8,136 nucleotides of DNA from Fibrobacteraceae bacterium (GTDB taxonomy: Bacteria; Fibrobacterota; Fibrobacteria; Fibrobacterales; Fibrobacteraceae): positions 1 through 8,136 of the forward strand of contig JALNVO010000125.1 of NCBI GenBank assembly GCA_023231365.1, written 5' to 3'. The notes under the pieces are model-generated. The model made no database searches. It saw only the letters and a list, made by a program, of their open reading frames with translations, and was not told where the DNA came from. A program made the position numbers and the translations under genes. This document shows positions 1 to 6,080 of the stretch, piece after piece (within the stretch, counting starts at the first letter, position 1; each line of letters opens with the position of its first letter).

Positions 1-6
1 CATAAA

Positions 7-1233
7 GTGCTGGATATGTCGCTCTATTGCGCAGAGTGCGGAAGCATTACCTCGCACTCCATTCTCTCTAGGGAGCTTTTTTCGACTCGGGTAAACGTCC
101 AACATGGAATTCCCCTTGTTTGTACTTGCAATATCTGCAAGAGTTCCTTCATGGGCTTTACGCAAGAATTTTATTTTGGCACTTCTTCGTGTGGAAATAT
201 GGAATATGCAAAAGTGCTGGAGCGGAGTAGGCTTATTCCAAGGGATTGGCTTTATGTGAAAGGGGAGCCCCGCCCGGGAAGAGTTTCTGCAACTTACCAG
301 ACCAGAGATTCTGATGTAGCTGTCGTGGATTATGGAGCAGGAAAAGAGGAAACTATTTCTCGCCCTATTTTGGAAACTTTTGATGAAAGGGCCCCTTTGG
401 GTTATCGCCTTTTTCCAGCTCAATGTGGAGTTGCTCTCTTGGGAGATCCTGTTTATCATGTAATCCGCGATGCGTTTGGTAAAGTCGTTGGCCGTGTAAC
501 CGATGGTGAAAAAGATAAACTTGCTGTTCTTTTGGAGAATGGGACGCTTCTTTTTATCACACTTCCTGATGAAAGTCAATATCTTCCAGATGCAAATATT
601 TTAGACAACTTAACGATGAAACTTTCCGGGATCTATCCGGAGGCGGTTTCTTCTCTAAAGTTGACTGTAGTGAATGCTGTCGCTTATTTGCAGGGAAAGG
701 CTTCTGGATATCCTTTGAAAGAAAAAATTGTGAAATTGGTAGAAGGCATTCCGGAGTTGAGAGGTTGCGTCGATTTTATTGCAGTAGAAGTGGGGAAGGT
801 TGTACCCGATTCCTCTTTGGAAAGAGCCGCTTTCTGTATTCTAGAAGAAGCAAATTCCCCGTTGTTTAATTATACCGTAGACGTTCATACGGGAATTTTA
901 CAAGTGAGCGCTTTTTATCCCGAGGGAAAAGATCCCACATCAGTAGAAGACAAATTGCGAAGGCTTGAAGGCTTGCGGGATGTTGTCTTTGAAATAGAGA
1001 AAGCTCCGCCGGAGGCTCCTGATATGCGCCAGCTTTGCCTATCTGTTTCGCGGATATTAAAGGAAAATCCGCGTATGGCGAATTCCAATCTTCGCGTATC
1101 GGTGTTAGACGATTCTTTGCTTCTTGAAGGACGCGTCAATTCTATTTTGCAAAAGAGCTTGGCTGGATTTGTCCTAAAAAAAGAAACAATACAGGCAAAG
1201 TTTATTAATCGTTTGAGGATAGAGAATGTATAA
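7..1233 (+). CDS. Zinc-ribbon-like protein with three tandem BON-like domains, function unknown (5' end possibly incomplete)
   Basis: I recognise no named family for the whole protein. With the GTG at 7 it is 408 aa. ATG at 16 is an alternative, and the frame is open to the window edge, so the true start may lie upstream; no Shine-Dalgarno is visible. Residues 8-44 carry C8xxC11 and C41xxC44 (plus C39), a zinc-ribbon-like spacing. Residues about 86-190 look beta-rich, with a segment GKVVGRVTDG followed by a LENGTLLFI-like strand. Three repeats follow at about 194-263, 268-335 and 339-406. Each has the BON pattern: an acidic start, an amphipathic helix, a V-x-V strand, a turn, and an L/V-x-G-x-V-like strand before a second helix. 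The third is clearest (LRVSVLDDSLLLEGRV). BON domains usually occur in periplasmic or membrane-binding proteins, but there is no signal peptide here, so I infer a cytoplasmic location. The stop is 11 bases before the WYL regulator start, which suggests an operon. The BON call rests on pattern reading only. Confidence 0.75.
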   Translation: MLDMSLYCAECGSITSHSILSRELFSTRVNVQHGIPLVCTCNICKSSFMGFTQEFYFGTSSCGNMEYAKVLERSRLIPRDWLYVKGEPRPGRVSATYQTRDSDVAVVDYGAGKEETISRPILETFDERAPLGYRLFPAQCGVALLGDPVYHVIRDAFGKVVGRVTDGEKDKLAVLLENGTLLFITLPDESQYLPDANILDNLTMKLSGIYPEAVSSLKLTVVNAVAYLQGKASGYPLKEKIVKLVEGIPELRGCVDFIAVEVGKVVPDSSLERAAFCILEEANSPLFNYTVDVHTGILQVSAFYPEGKDPTSVEDKLRRLEGLRDVVFEIEKAPPEAPDMRQLCLSVSRILKENPRMANSNLRVSVLDDSLLLEGRVNSILQKSLAGFVLKKETIQAKFINRLRIENV

Positions 1234-1240
1234 AGGAGAT
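1232..1240 (+). promoter_or_regulatory. Strong Shine-Dalgarno for the WYL regulator
   Basis: AAAGGAGAT lies four bases upstream of the ATG at 1245 and overlaps the stop codon of the preceding gene. It fixes the regulator's start. It is the only near-consensus ribosome binding site at a gene start in this window. Confidence 0.85.
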
Positions 1241-1244
1241 CCCT

Positions 1245-2246
1245 ATGCTTGCAAAAGCACCGAAATCGACGTATGATAAGTTGAACGAACTGAAAGCGCG
1301 TTTGTCTGATGTAAAGCGTCCGGCAACCATTCCTGAACTTGCCGAATTTATGTGCTGCAATACGCGTACAATTTTCCGTCACCTTGATAAGCTCTCTCGT
1401 GAAAATTGCGGCCTTAAAAAGACAAAGGATTCTCCTGCCCGTTATTTTATACAAGCTCAAATGCCAAAACGTCCAGAATCGCTTATACGCAATTTGGAGT
1501 CCATACACAAGCTGCTTTCGGATTCTGCGGAAGTGGTGCAGGCCAAGACGATTAAAAAGACTATTGCTATTTTCGAAGGCGAAGAAGATGCTTCCGCAGA
1601 GGCGATCAATGGTGGCATTAATTTTGACGATGATTTCGTCGTGGACTTGGGCCCGTTCGCAGAATTTGATCCGACGAGTCGCAGCTATGATGCTTTGGAA
1701 CGCGATGTCGATAAGTTTTTGGATGCGATTAAACATCGCGCCGTGTTGCAGGTAACGTATGAAGCTGCACACGATGGCTCCGTACAAACGTTCGAAGTGC
1801 GTCCCTTGAAGATTGTGCTCCGCATTGGGACTCTTTACTTGGTTTGCAAAGATGACAGGGATAAAATAAAGATTTTAGCGATCAAACGCATTAAACGATT
1901 CCATACCACAGGGAATTATTTTCCAGACGTAGATTTTAATGCAAAGGAATTTTATAGGTATTGTTTTGGTAAATACACGTCTTCTGCTGGAGATGCATAC
2001 GAAAAAATGAAGATCGTTTTTTCTGTAGAATCTCCGTGGCTCAAGGCACAACTCCGCGAAGCTCACTTTAATCCACCATTAAAAATTCGCCATCAGGAAC
2101 CGATGGTTGTTGAACTTAATTTGTTCAATACACCCGATTTGAAAACCTGGCTTTTCGGAATTCTTCCTTACATTAAGTTGCAAGAACCTTCTTCCTTAAA
2201 AACTGAAATGGCGGATCTTTTGAAAAAAGCTGGCAGAGCTCTATGA
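1245..2246 (+). CDS. WYL-domain transcriptional regulator (HTH-WYL-WCX architecture)
   Basis: This 333-aa protein has the layout of WYL-family regulators. Residues about 10-70 form a winged helix-turn-helix of the HTH_11/DeoR-like type (TIPELAEFMCCNTRTIFRHL, then a wing). Residues about 70-150 are a linker with an acidic stretch. The WYL domain spans about 156-230, and a C-terminal WCX-like domain about 240-333 (MKIVFSVESPWLKAQL...). The namesake motif reads L197-Y198-L199, so the tryptophan is replaced by leucine; the following basic and hydrophobic segment (KILAIKRIKRF) is typical. WYL proteins bind DNA and sense ligands, often nucleic acid or nucleotide signals; the ligand here is unknown. 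The start at 1245 is fixed by a strong Shine-Dalgarno. The TGA stop overlaps the queA ATG as ATGA, which suggests translational coupling. Whether it regulates its own operon cannot be read from the sequence; I saw no clear operator. Confidence 0.92.
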   Translation: MLAKAPKSTYDKLNELKARLSDVKRPATIPELAEFMCCNTRTIFRHLDKLSRENCGLKKTKDSPARYFIQAQMPKRPESLIRNLESIHKLLSDSAEVVQAKTIKKTIAIFEGEEDASAEAINGGINFDDDFVVDLGPFAEFDPTSRSYDALERDVDKFLDAIKHRAVLQVTYEAAHDGSVQTFEVRPLKIVLRIGTLYLVCKDDRDKIKILAIKRIKRFHTTGNYFPDVDFNAKEFYRYCFGKYTSSAGDAYEKMKIVFSVESPWLKAQLREAHFNPPLKIRHQEPMVVELNLFNTPDLKTWLFGILPYIKLQEPSSLKTEMADLLKKAGRAL

Positions 2247-3292
2247 TTTCAACACATTTGTCTGATTTTACGTTCGAATTTCCCAAGGAATTGATTGCCA
2301 GCCGTTCTCCTGGAAAGGGAAAAACGCATATTTTGCATTGTCCGAAAGATGGAGAAGGTCCTTTGGAAATTGTGCCTGCTCCCAAAATCGTCGATTTTTT
2401 TAAACCGGGCGATTGTATTGTAGTAAACAATACCAAAGTAATTCCTGCCCGTTTGTACGGTGAAACGGCTCATGGCGGACAAGTAGAAACTTTGCTCGTC
2501 CAGGCATTATTCCCCGATGAATCGGGAAATGCCCGCTGGGAAGCTTGGGTGCGCCCGGGGAAAGCGTTTCCGGTGGGTCGGGAACTCACTATTGCCGATG
2601 TGAAAGTAAAAGTGGAAGATGTAAAAGAAGATGGAACCCGGGTGCTTTGTTTTCATGCGACACCCATTGAACTCGAGGCGATTATGAACGCCAAGGGGCA
2701 TGTTCCGCTTCCACCTTATATTAACCGTCCGGATGACGAAGAAGACAAAAAAGCGTATCAGACGATTTTCGCCAAATATTCTGGCGCTGTAGCGGCTCCT
2801 ACGGCGAGTTTGCATTTCAATGAACAAATGATGCAGGACTTGAAAGCCAAGGGTGTAAAAGTTGCAGAAGTCACGCTTCACGTGGGTCCTGGAACGTTCC
2901 AGAACATCTCCGTAGAAGATTTTCGCGAACATAAGATGCACGGCGAGCATTACGAAATTACCGAAGAAAATGCAGAGATCATCAATTCTGCTAGGCGCGC
3001 TGGCGGTCGCATTGTTCCCATTGGAACGACAAGCACTCGAGTCATTGAAACTGTCGCGAAGGAAGATGGAACAATTTGTGCGCAAAAGGGCGTAACTTAC
3101 GCATTTTTTTACCCCGGATATCATTATAAGATTGCCGACGGACTTCTCACTAATTTCCATTGGCCAAAGAGTTCTCTCATTCTTCTCGTTGCCGCGTTCT
3201 ACGGGCGGGAGAATACGCTTGCTGCGTATCATTATGCGGTGGAACAGAGGATGAAGCTCTTCAGCTACGGAGATGGGATGTTGATATTATAG
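2243..3292 (+). CDS. queA: S-adenosylmethionine:tRNA ribosyltransferase-isomerase (QueA), queuosine biosynthesis
   Basis: QueA transfers and isomerises the ribosyl group of S-adenosylmethionine onto 7-aminomethyl-7-deazaguanine at the wobble position of GUN-anticodon tRNAs, giving epoxyqueuosine. The 349 aa match the family's usual 340-360. Family motifs occur in order: DFTFEFPKELIA near the N-terminus, VVNNTKVIPARL (N62-N63-T64-K65...R70), PPYINR near 154, GAVAAPTASLHF at 181-192, VTLHVGPGTF at 210-219, HKMHGEHYEI just after, GTTSTRVIET in the last third, TNFHWPKSSL, and a C-terminal SYGDGMLIL. No key motif is missing. The ATG at 2243 overlaps the WYL regulator's TGA by four bases and has no strong Shine-Dalgarno, so translation is probably coupled. 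No other queuosine gene (tgt, queG, queC-F) lies in the window. Cytoplasmic enzyme. Confidence 0.98.
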   Translation: MISTHLSDFTFEFPKELIASRSPGKGKTHILHCPKDGEGPLEIVPAPKIVDFFKPGDCIVVNNTKVIPARLYGETAHGGQVETLLVQALFPDESGNARWEAWVRPGKAFPVGRELTIADVKVKVEDVKEDGTRVLCFHATPIELEAIMNAKGHVPLPPYINRPDDEEDKKAYQTIFAKYSGAVAAPTASLHFNEQMMQDLKAKGVKVAEVTLHVGPGTFQNISVEDFREHKMHGEHYEITEENAEIINSARRAGGRIVPIGTTSTRVIETVAKEDGTICAQKGVTYAFFYPGYHYKIADGLLTNFHWPKSSLILLVAAFYGRENTLAAYHYAVEQRMKLFSYGDGMLIL

Positions 3293-3364
3293 TTTTGCTA
3301 TTGGCGGCTGAACGTCGTCTTTTGCTCGAAGCCTCCCTTTGCTTATAAAACTTTGTACGTAATC

Positions 3365-3404
3365 AACGGAGCGTTTCGCTTGCAGATCTGCTTTGTTCCG
3401 TTTT
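3365..3404 (+). terminator. Possible weak terminator hairpin after queA
   Basis: AACGGA (3365-3370) pairs with TCCGTT (3397-3402), enclosing two smaller perfect hairpins (3370-3380 and 3382-3391) and ending in a run of only four T (3401-3404). As RNA this could form a small three-way junction. The short T run and 6-bp closing stem make it a weak intrinsic terminator at best. Its place 73 bases after the queA stop is suitable. Confidence 0.3.
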
Positions 3405-3448
3405 AGACCAATTCGTTATAACCAGCTTTCGCTGCCCTCCGTTAGGCC
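3374..3448 (+). repeat. Degenerate direct repeat (two units)
   Basis: Two blocks share the same words in the same order. Block A (3374-3410) begins TTTCGCT and ends TCCGTTTTAGACC; block B (3427-3448) begins TTTCGCT and ends TCCGTTAGGCC. Block A has about 14 extra bases between the two words, including the palindrome GCAGATCTGC. The similarity is short, and chance or a dispersed intergenic repeat cannot be separated without a genome search. Confidence 0.35.
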
Positions 3449-3596
3449 TTAGCCGTTCTTTGTTTGTTCTCGGGCAGGATCCATCTTTTTATGTTATAAG
3501 GATAATGTAAGTTTGAAGACGGAATACAAAAATGTTGAGGTGTATCATAGCCAAGGCGTGATAAATTAAAAGATTCTGACTTTCTTTGCGAGCTCC

Positions 3597-3625
3597 TTAA
3601 CGAATTCTTGCCCAAAATTTATATT
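3597..3625 (+). promoter_or_regulatory. Probable sigma70-like promoter for the GH57 gene
   Basis: TTAACG (3597-3602) and TATATT (3620-3625) are separated by 17 bases and match the -35 and -10 consensus at 4/6 and 5/6 positions. The -10 region also reads TATATTTG (3620-3627), which fits the Bacteroidetes-type TAnnTTTG element, but no TTTG sits at the matching upstream spacing. Transcription would start near 3632, about three bases before the ATG at 3635, implying a leaderless or nearly leaderless message. Confidence 0.5.
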
Positions 3626-3634
3626 TGCATCATA

Positions 3635-6055
3635 ATGGAAAAACATCCCCTTTATTTTACAATCCACGGTCACTTTTATCAGCCGCCACGCGAAAACCCT
3701 TGGACAGGGGTCATTGAAAACCAAAGCAGCGCTTCGCCGTATCATGACTGGAACGACCGCATCGCGCATGAGTGCTACAGCCCGAACGCTGCAAGCCGTA
3801 TTCTTACTGGTTCTGGCCGTATTCAGAATATCGTCAACAATTATGATTATATGAGCTTCAATATCGGCCCAACTCTGATGGGTTGGATCCGGACTCATAC
3901 GCCTGATACTTATCGCCGCATCCGGGAGGCGGACTCGCGCAGTGTGGAAAGGCTTGGCCATGGGAATGCGATCGCGCAGGTTTATAATCATATAATTATG
4001 CCGCTTGCGAGCCCGGAGGACCGTATCACGCAAATCCGCTGGGGCATCAAGGACTTTGAATTTCATTTTGGGCGCAAACCCGAAGCCATGTGGCTTGCAG
4101 AAACGGCCATCAATATGGATGTGATCGTCGATCTCATTAAAGAGGGCATCCTGTTCACGATTCTTTCTCCGACGCAGGCCGAGAGTTTCCGTCCGCTTAT
4201 GGGGGGTGCTTTTAAGGGCTGCGAACATACGGATATTGACACGACTCGCCCGTACCGCATTTTCCCGGTGGACAAAGATGGCAACAAGCTCTGCGAAGGC
4301 TATCTGGACGTATTTTTCTACAATCCTTGGCTTTCGAGCGCTGTAGGTTTTGAGCATCTTCTGCGCGATGCGAATGTTTTTGGCAAGCGCATACAAGACG
4401 GCTTTGACCCGAAGCGCGAAGATCCGCAATTGGTGAGCATCGGAACGGATGGCGAGTCTTATGGACATCACGAACCGTTCGGCGATATGTGTGCCGCTTG
4501 GCTCTTCAACCATTATGCTCCAGAGCATAATATGGTGCCGGTTAATTTTGGTTGGTTCCGCGAACATTTCCCACCAAAGTATGAAGTACGTCTCAAGAAC
4601 GTCTATTCAGAAGGCAGCTCTTGGAGTTGTGCGCATGGCGTCGGTCGCTGGTACCGCGATTGCGGGTGTTCAACGGGCGGAGGGAAAGACTGGAATCAGA
4701 AGTGGCGTACGCCGCTCCGCGATTCAATGAATTATCTCAAGAAGTTTGCCGATGAGGTGTTCCTCCGCGAATTTGAAAAAATTTCGGATGTGAATCCTTG
4801 GGAGGCACGGAACCGCTATATCGATGTGCTTGTAAAACCTGAGGAACCTGTCCGCAAGGAAGCTTTCTTGAAGGAAATTCTCAAAGATCCATCGGATAAG
4901 AAGATTCGTGCCAACGCGCTTCGTTTGTTGGAAATACAAAAGTTCTGCCTTTTTAGCTTTACGAGTTGTGGCTGGTTCTTCAATGACATTGAGGGATTGG
5001 AACCGGTGCAGAATATGCGCTATGCGGAACGTGCGATGGAACTCTTCCGCCCGTTTCTCCCTGATTTTCACCCGTTGCGCGATCAAGTGTTGAGTATCTT
5101 AGCTCGTGCGGTTTCGAATGAACATCATTGGAATGGCGCCGAAGTATTTGTAAAGTATGTGGTTCCGGAAATGCCGGTGGCGCTCAAGCTGCTTGCTGAA
5201 CGGGCTGTTATTTTGCATCTCGGGTTGGAGAATATTGCGAGTGAAGCGGATATCCGCATTTTTGCCGAACGCGTAGGTTCCCGCCGTCGCGAAACGGTGG
5301 TGCACGCCGCTTTTGACGATGCAGATATTGAAGAGAAAAAGGACGCGACGATTCTTGTCGTTACTGACAATATGGGCCGTGTAACCTGTGTTGTTTCTGA
5401 GGGCTACAGCAAGGATATTCTCCCATTTGTAAATGATCCGAATACGAGGTTGGAAGAATTGCAAAAGCAATTCCCGACAGCATACGTTGTGCGCCTTCGC
5501 CATTTGATGAGTGATTCGCTCAAACATATAAACCAGCTTTTGACGAAAGCCCGCTTGGAAGAAGTGACACAGGCCTTTAACAGCTTTGCGCTTGCTCATG
5601 GGCTCACGATTGATTCTTTGGCGGATCAGGATCACACGCTTACCGATACGATGCGCAAAGTGTTGAGTCTTGAAATTAACGCCAAGATTCACGAGATGGC
5701 GCTCCGCTATTTGAAGGGAAACGACAACGTTTTACTTGCAGAAACGAAATCCCTTGTTGATGAAGCTGTAGAACTTCGCACGCATTTCTCTTTTGGCGGT
5801 ACGGGCCGTATGTTTCACAAAAAGCTTTCGGAATTGATAGATAAAGCGGCCAAGGAATATGATGAAGAGGCTGTGAAGCATATTACCGGTCTCATTTCGA
5901 TGGCTGACTGGCTTAATTTGTACATTGACAAAACTTCGCTTGAAAACCAAGCATTTGAAAGCTATAAGGAATTTGTCAAAGACCCACAAGGGCCGCGCCA
6001 TGCCCAAATTCCTATGTTTGATTGGCTTAATTTTGAGCGGCCGCAAAATCACTGA
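3635..6055 (+). CDS. Glycoside hydrolase family 57 protein with DUF3536 region (cytoplasmic alpha-glucan-active enzyme, predicted)
   Basis: This 806-aa protein has the GH57 catalytic barrel in its N-terminal half. HGHFYQPPREN at residues 11-21 matches the first conserved GH57 region (the H-x-H-QP motif). MWLAETAIN around E156 matches the region holding the catalytic nucleophile glutamate. GTDGESYGHHEPFG around D272, with H278-H279, matches the region holding the acid/base aspartate. So both predicted catalytic residues are present. From about residue 380 on, including FTSCGWFFNDIEGLEP around C445, it resembles the DUF3536 region of uncharacterised GH57 proteins; the length is normal for that group. 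There is no signal peptide or membrane segment, so it probably acts in the cytoplasm, plausibly on glycogen or maltodextrins (amylase, glucanotransferase or branching activity; not resolvable). I chose ATG 3635 because conserved sequence begins right after it; the in-frame TTG at 3608 would lie upstream of the predicted transcription start. There is no Shine-Dalgarno. cysS follows after 25 bases. Confidence 0.92.
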   Translation: MEKHPLYFTIHGHFYQPPRENPWTGVIENQSSASPYHDWNDRIAHECYSPNAASRILTGSGRIQNIVNNYDYMSFNIGPTLMGWIRTHTPDTYRRIREADSRSVERLGHGNAIAQVYNHIIMPLASPEDRITQIRWGIKDFEFHFGRKPEAMWLAETAINMDVIVDLIKEGILFTILSPTQAESFRPLMGGAFKGCEHTDIDTTRPYRIFPVDKDGNKLCEGYLDVFFYNPWLSSAVGFEHLLRDANVFGKRIQDGFDPKREDPQLVSIGTDGESYGHHEPFGDMCAAWLFNHYAPEHNMVPVNFGWFREHFPPKYEVRLKNVYSEGSSWSCAHGVGRWYRDCGCSTGGGKDWNQKWRTPLRDSMNYLKKFADEVFLREFEKISDVNPWEARNRYIDVLVKPEEPVRKEAFLKEILKDPSDKKIRANALRLLEIQKFCLFSFTSCGWFFNDIEGLEPVQNMRYAERAMELFRPFLPDFHPLRDQVLSILARAVSNEHHWNGAEVFVKYVVPEMPVALKLLAERAVILHLGLENIASEADIRIFAERVGSRRRETVVHAAFDDADIEEKKDATILVVTDNMGRVTCVVSEGYSKDILPFVNDPNTRLEELQKQFPTAYVVRLRHLMSDSLKHINQLLTKARLEEVTQAFNSFALAHGLTIDSLADQDHTLTDTMRKVLSLEINAKIHEMALRYLKGNDNVLLAETKSLVDEAVELRTHFSFGGTGRMFHKKLSELIDKAAKEYDEEAVKHITGLISMADWLNLYIDKTSLENQAFESYKEFVKDPQGPRHAQIPMFDWLNFERPQNH

Positions 6056-6080
6056 AGGTCTATTTTCCTACATTAAGATT

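Larger units (their letters stand above)
3293..3634. other. 342-base intergenic spacer with small hairpins and a degenerate repeat; no convincing gene
   Basis: This is the only gap over 300 bases. No ORF here resembles a known protein and I could fold no tRNA. The left half (3365-3449) is dense in short perfect inverted repeats: AGCG-TTT-CGCT at 3370-3380, GCAGATCTGC at 3382-3391, CAGC-TTTC-GCTG at 3423-3434 and AGGCCT at 3444-3449. CTGCCC (3432-3437) can also pair with GGGCAG (3472-3477). The stretch 3481-3580 is AT-rich without an evident function. The right end carries a probable promoter for the GH57 gene. It could be a transcription end plus promoter, an intergenic repeat element or a small RNA; the sequence does not decide. 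Confidence 0.6.

Noticed and set aside
915..1787. 290-codon open frame on the minus strand across the BON/WYL junction
   Set aside because: It lies opposite two well-supported plus-strand genes, crosses their boundary, matches no family I recognise and has low-complexity basic and aromatic content typical of an antisense shadow.
2507..3232. 241-codon minus-strand frame inside queA
   Set aside because: QueA motifs are continuous on the other strand; the antisense frame has no family resemblance.
3485..3510. AT-rich TATAAGGATAAT as a second -10 element
   Set aside because: No acceptable -35 hexamer occurs at 16-18 bases upstream, and the GH57 start is over 120 bases away.
3608..3634. TTG start at 3608 for the GH57 gene
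   Set aside because: It adds nine residues with no family match, has no Shine-Dalgarno and lies between or upstream of the probable promoter elements.
3293..3634. tRNA or other standard RNA gene in the spacer
   Set aside because: I could not fold a cloverleaf or find a T-loop consensus on either strand; the hairpins are too short to name a known RNA family.
3566..4567. 333-codon open frame on the minus strand opposite the start of the GH57 gene
   Set aside because: The plus strand encodes conserved GH57 motifs over this span. The antisense product shows no recognisable domain and would cover the GH57 promoter.
5925..6080. N-terminal extension of cysS overlapping the GH57 gene
   Set aside because: CysRS sequence begins at ATG 6081 and gives a normal length; the extension is the GH57 coding region read in another frame.
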